From the NCBI GenBank assembly GCA_964448115.1, contig CAYUVA010000049.1, positions 1 through 29,399 of the forward strand: a stretch of DNA of 29,399 bases. The letters are read 5' to 3'. Positions 26,017 through 29,399 of the stretch are shown piece after piece. The translations under genes and the position numbers were made by a program. Source of the DNA: CAYUVA01 sp964448115 [NCBI: uncultured bacterium]. GTDB lineage: Bacteria; CAYUVA01. Position 1 is the first letter of the stretch. Every line of letters begins with the position of its first letter. The notes beneath the pieces are model-generated. The model made no database searches and was not told where the DNA came from. It saw only the letters and a list, made by a program, of their open reading frames with translations.

Positions 26017-27975
26017 TTATCTGAGTATTATCTGCTCAAGCGAAGCCTCCCCGCTAAATCGGAGACTAGTGCTATCAAAGCGATAGCTCCATGCCTGTTG
26101 TTTGCTTTTGCCAGACAGGTTTAACTCCAAAGTGAACGGCTCGAATTGGTCGGCATTCAACCTGAGATCCCCCTCGATCCGACATCCATTGAATCTTCTG
26201 CTAAGCGGCTCCAGGAATACCTGATCTCCAGGTACAGTAAAGAAGTGTTGCCTGATTTCGACCGGTTGGTATCCATCGGTTCGTCTCAGGTTTATCAACC
26301 TGTGCACCAGATTTCGGTCATAATCGGTCAACAATCCATAGCCTTTCAGCTTACCATCGACGCCTAATCCGCTGCCTACCATGTCAAGACCATACCTTTT
26401 TTCTTCGGGCTTTATATGGATGGAGACATAGGGGCTTTTATATATCGAAAGCGTGATAGCTTTTTGCGGCGATACCTTAAGTCGCCTTATCTCGGCGCCT
26501 GGCTGTGGTTTAACATCATCACTAGGCTCAATTCGCAATATAGTCCCCTCCACCAGCTCGTTATTCTCACGGTATAGACCGTGTATCTGTCCGTAGTATG
26601 GTATCACTCGCCGATCGCCATATATGGTTCTAAGCTGCGGATAAAGCCCGCCGAAGACCGGCGAGCAGGCAATATAAGTCCGCTCATCCATTAAGCCATC
26701 GATATGATCCTTGACCAGGCTGAATCCGCTCTCCCACCTGCCGAATCCGCCGCTACTTGCGCAAACAGGGTAGATGTTGAAGTACAGGTTGTGTAAAGGG
26801 AACAAGGTGAAAATCCCTGCCATGGATAAAACGATCAAGTTCTTGGTTTTCTGACCGAGAAAAAATTCGCCTAGGCTGATGGCAAACGCAGCAATTATGA
26901 CCGGCCAGGCAACCGATATGATATCCAAGTATAAAGGGAGCGATGGCTTTATCCAGTCGAACCCCTCCCAACTGCGGTGCTTGGTGATCTGAGGCACTAC
27001 CAGCAGGGCTACCAGCAGCCAGGAGATGATAAACAGCGAGACCTTGTCCATCTCGCCTGCGCCCTTGAGAGCTATAAACAAAACAGCAACGAAAAATAGA
27101 AGCGGAAGGATTATGCTGCCTGCGCCGGCAAAAGCCTGGTAGGCATCGAGCCAGAAATAATCCCCCTTCAAGGCATGAAACAAGGTCCATAGATAGCCGA
27201 ATAATCTCTGGAAGAACCTGCTTACAAGTCCGCTGCCTAGTCCGACCGGGTGTCCCTCCGGGCTGGAGAGATACCACATCAATCCCGAAAAATCGCTGAG
27301 CGCGTTGTATAAAAGCCAAGGCGAAAGGGATGCCACTGCTCCGCTGATGATTAGTCGCAAGGAGCGCCGGTTGTTAATAGGTTGATATTCCCTCTCGAAG
27401 ATATGCAAAACGACTATTGGTATGATCATAAGCGCCATGTAAAGATGTCCATGCATTGCCAGTCCCCACAATATGCCGGCGATGAAAAGCCGGTTAGCCC
27501 TTTCTCTGGGGGGAAGCAGTAATAACAAGCTCCATGCGGTAAATAGGGGAACCAGAACTAGCGAATGTACCGTCCTGGAAGCAGCGATGTGCCAAGGGGA
27601 CACGGCAACTATCGAAGCTGCCAACAGCCCGGCATTCTCAGAGCCAAGCAACCGTGCGGCAAGCTTGTAGATCAACCAAACGAGGATCACACCACAGGCT
27701 GCAACCAGCGCGCGAGCAGTTACCACGCTGACCCCGAAGAGAAGGAAACAGAAAAAAAGCAACCACTGCATAACCGCTCCCCGATAGACCTTCTCGCCGA
27801 CCAGCCATGCCATGGGATCATCCAAGCCCGCCTTGAGCATGTAAACAGCATGAGCAGTGGTAGCGCCCTCGTCATACTCGAAGCCTGGGATCCGAGATAG
27901 ACCATGGAAGCGAAAAAAGGCTGCTACTATTAAAATAACCAGTAATAGCAGTAAGTTAACAAATTTATTATTCAT
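26017..27975 (-). CDS. GT39/PMT-like membrane glycosyltransferase with C-terminal soluble domain
   Basis: The 652-aa protein has an N-terminal helix, then the loop IPGFEYDEGATT (residues 29-40) with the D-E pair typical of ArnT/PMT-type GT-C enzymes. HAVYMLKAGLDDP and about ten further helices follow to residue 400. The last 240 residues are soluble and beta-rich, probably outside the membrane. Such enzymes transfer a sugar from a polyprenyl phosphate. Its ATG overlaps the stop of the upstream gene by four bases (ATGA), so the two form an operon. Donor and acceptor are unknown. Confidence 0.8.
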   Translation of the reverse strand: MNNKFVNLLLLLVILIVAAFFRFHGLSRIPGFEYDEGATTAHAVYMLKAGLDDPMAWLVGEKVYRGAVMQWLLFFCFLLFGVSVVTARALVAACGVILVWLIYKLAARLLGSENAGLLAASIVAVSPWHIAASRTVHSLVLVPLFTAWSLLLLLPPRERANRLFIAGILWGLAMHGHLYMALMIIPIVVLHIFEREYQPINNRRSLRLIISGAVASLSPWLLYNALSDFSGLMWYLSSPEGHPVGLGSGLVSRFFQRLFGYLWTLFHALKGDYFWLDAYQAFAGAGSIILPLLFFVAVLFIALKGAGEMDKVSLFIISWLLVALLVVPQITKHRSWEGFDWIKPSLPLYLDIISVAWPVIIAAFAISLGEFFLGQKTKNLIVLSMAGIFTLFPLHNLYFNIYPVCASSGGFGRWESGFSLVKDHIDGLMDERTYIACSPVFGGLYPQLRTIYGDRRVIPYYGQIHGLYRENNELVEGTILRIEPSDDVKPQPGAEIRRLKVSPQKAITLSIYKSPYVSIHIKPEEKRYGLDMVGSGLGVDGKLKGYGLLTDYDRNLVHRLINLRRTDGYQPVEIRQHFFTVPGDQVFLEPLSRRFNGCRIEGDLRLNADQFEPFTLELNLSGKSKQQAWSYRFDSTSLRFSGEASLEQIILR

Positions 27976-29399
27976 TGCCTTTTAGCCATCTGTTGTAACG
28001 CAACCGAGTAAAGCGCTTGGATCCTATTGCGGGCGGCTTGAGTGGTCGGAAACAAAGCCAAAGCTATCTCCAGGTGCTTTATTGCAGGAAACCATTGCTT
28101 GTTATAGTAATAGTAAGCCCCGATGTCGAAGAATTTACGAGAATACTTATCTTTGGTCAACTGGTCATCAACCTGTCCGAGATAAGCATCCTTCCATCGT
28201 TCGGCAAACCTATCCGGTGAGGTTAATGGATAAGGCGTCTTTCCCGGTGTATGCAATCGATAGAGCAATCCATTTACCTTTACCTGGAACTTCAAGCCCA
28301 TATCTGCAAGATCTGGCAGGTAATCACCCTCGAGCAGATAGACAGGCATTCCATTCATGTTCAATCTGATGATCCCGGCGGTAACAGCCAGGTTGAAGCC
28401 GCGGCTGTCCTCGAATATGCCAGGTTCTATGCCCGGCATGTTGAATTCCAATTCTTGAGCCTTTTTCGTAAGATATTCATAATACCAGCGGAATGATAAC
28501 AGATGTCGGAACATGAAGCATGTATCCTCATACCTGCCCTCCACGCCCTGAAGATACCAGTAGATGAAAATATCATCGCTGTTTTGGGAGATCACCAGTG
28601 ATGGTCGGCTCTCATCAAGCCCAGAAACTCTGGCTAATCGACCCAGGTAATCGCTATCGCTGAAATCCTTGAAGGGATAGGAAAGACAATTGAATAATAG
28701 AGCAAGGGAAAAGAATAGGTAAAGGGAGAGCTTGATTAGCCGTTTATCGGTTAGATCGACCAGCCACCAGAACCCCCTGATCGCCAGATATAGACACCCC
28801 ATGATTGCTGGCAGCAGGAAGCGATCCCTCTCTGATGTTGAATATATGATTACCGCGCCGATATTGAATATGACCAACAGGCTCATAGCCCACCCCGCTG
28901 CCTCCTTGCAGGCTAAAGAGGTTGCTGCACCCAGTAGCGCGAAAAAGCATAAGTATCGCAGGCTATGGCTGTTTATTATCCCAAGCGTGTATTTAAGCCA
29001 ATAAAACCAGTGAGGATGGTCGAGCCAAAATGCCCGCAATGAGGGAAGCGCTTCTTCTGAGGCGCTAACCAAAGTAATGAATCGTGTGATGTTGGTCGGC
29101 AAGCCCCAAATAAATCGATCGCTAACCTCAGCCCTGATCGGGTCATACATAAGCACGCTCAATCCGAGCACGAAAAAACAAGCGATCATTAAATAATATA
29201 GCTGAGATATTTTGCTTGAGCCACGATGGCATGCGAAGTTGGCTATCATTACCGGTGGCACCAACAACATGATCGATAGATGATGGCAAAATCCCAAGCC
29301 GAATATAAAAGATATTAAGATCAGATACCTGGCATCTCGATTCGATTGGTGTCTTTTAAGGCAATAAATGATGGTCAAAAACAAGGCTAGGTTCAGCGT
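27972..29399 (-). CDS. polytopic membrane protein, GT-C/DUF2723-like, 5' end outside the window
   Basis: The frame is open to the window edge (TLNLALFLTIIY at the very end), so the start and the catalytic first loop are not visible. A TTG at 29382-29384 is not needed. At least seven hydrophobic helices (for example LILISFIFGLGFCHHLSIMLL) are followed by a soluble part. It ends in a TPR-like pair (KFFDIGAYYYYNKQWFPAIKHLEIALALFP). The GLGFCHHLSIMLLVPP segment resembles the DUF2723 family of GT-C-like proteins. It is in an overlapping operon with the gene at 26017. Confidence 0.7.
   Translation of the reverse strand, partial: TLNLALFLTIIYCLKRHQSNRDARYLILISFIFGLGFCHHLSIMLLVPPVMIANFACHRGSSKISQLYYLMIACFFVLGLSVLMYDPIRAEVSDRFIWGLPTNITRFITLVSASEEALPSLRAFWLDHPHWFYWLKYTLGIINSHSLRYLCFFALLGAATSLACKEAAGWAMSLLVIFNIGAVIIYSTSERDRFLLPAIMGCLYLAIRGFWWLVDLTDKRLIKLSLYLFFSLALLFNCLSYPFKDFSDSDYLGRLARVSGLDESRPSLVISQNSDDIFIYWYLQGVEGRYEDTCFMFRHLLSFRWYYEYLTKKAQELEFNMPGIEPGIFEDSRGFNLAVTAGIIRLNMNGMPVYLLEGDYLPDLADMGLKFQVKVNGLLYRLHTPGKTPYPLTSPDRFAERWKDAYLGQVDDQLTKDKYSRKFFDIGAYYYYNKQWFPAIKHLEIALALFPTTQAARNRIQALYSVALQQMAKRQ

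Overview
The window looks like a chromosomal segment of a free-living bacterium, most probably a Chloroflexota of the Dehalococcoidia type. I infer this from the character of EF-Tu, GroEL and L33 and from overall gene content; no 16S rRNA is present to settle it. Genes are tightly packed, often with stop/start overlaps. Most lie on the minus strand. None of the five tRNAs encodes its 3' CCA.

Region 1 (1-3774) is the conserved translation/transcription block, read on the minus strand: tRNA-Thr(TGT), tRNA-Tyr(GTA), tRNA-Gly(TCC), tRNA-Thr(GGT), tuf, rpmG, tRNA-Trp(CCA), secE, nusG, rplK (cut by the window edge). Upstream of it is a 920-bp AT-rich non-coding stretch shared with a plus-strand DnaA-family gene.

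Region 2 (3775-8855) is the least ordinary part. It holds a DnaA-like ATPase with both box VII arginines replaced, and a converging Xre/LexA-like regulator whose S24 domain lacks the catalytic Ser and Lys. Five ATGTTG boxes surround that regulator's promoter, three of them at exact 20-bp steps with alternating orientation. A membrane-anchored protein of unknown function follows, then a 67-aa protein behind a sigma-54-like -24/-12 element, and a decayed IS481-type transposase.

Region 3 (8856-14942) carries a ClC-type anion transporter with CBS and TrkA-C domains, then a compact operon read from a good promoter at 14914-14942: rpiB, dCMP deaminase, nrdR, precorrin-2 dehydrogenase, and a membrane-tethered PP2C phosphatase with a C-terminal helical-repeat domain.

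Region 4 (15050-29399) is dominated by envelope or glycan functions: a GT-C-like membrane protein and an O-antigen-ligase-like protein (both with TPR tails, overlapping genes), a sugar-nucleotide epimerase with a four-cysteine insertion, a B12-binding-type radical SAM enzyme, and two overlapping GT39/GT-C-like membrane proteins at the right edge. Interleaved are an ADP-forming acyl-CoA synthetase, which conserves energy as ATP from acyl-CoA, and a solitary groEL with a strong terminator.

The best candidate for something undescribed is region 2: a non-canonical initiator-like ATPase beside a probably non-cleavable CI/LexA-type regulator with its own operator array. Its function as a unit is inference only.
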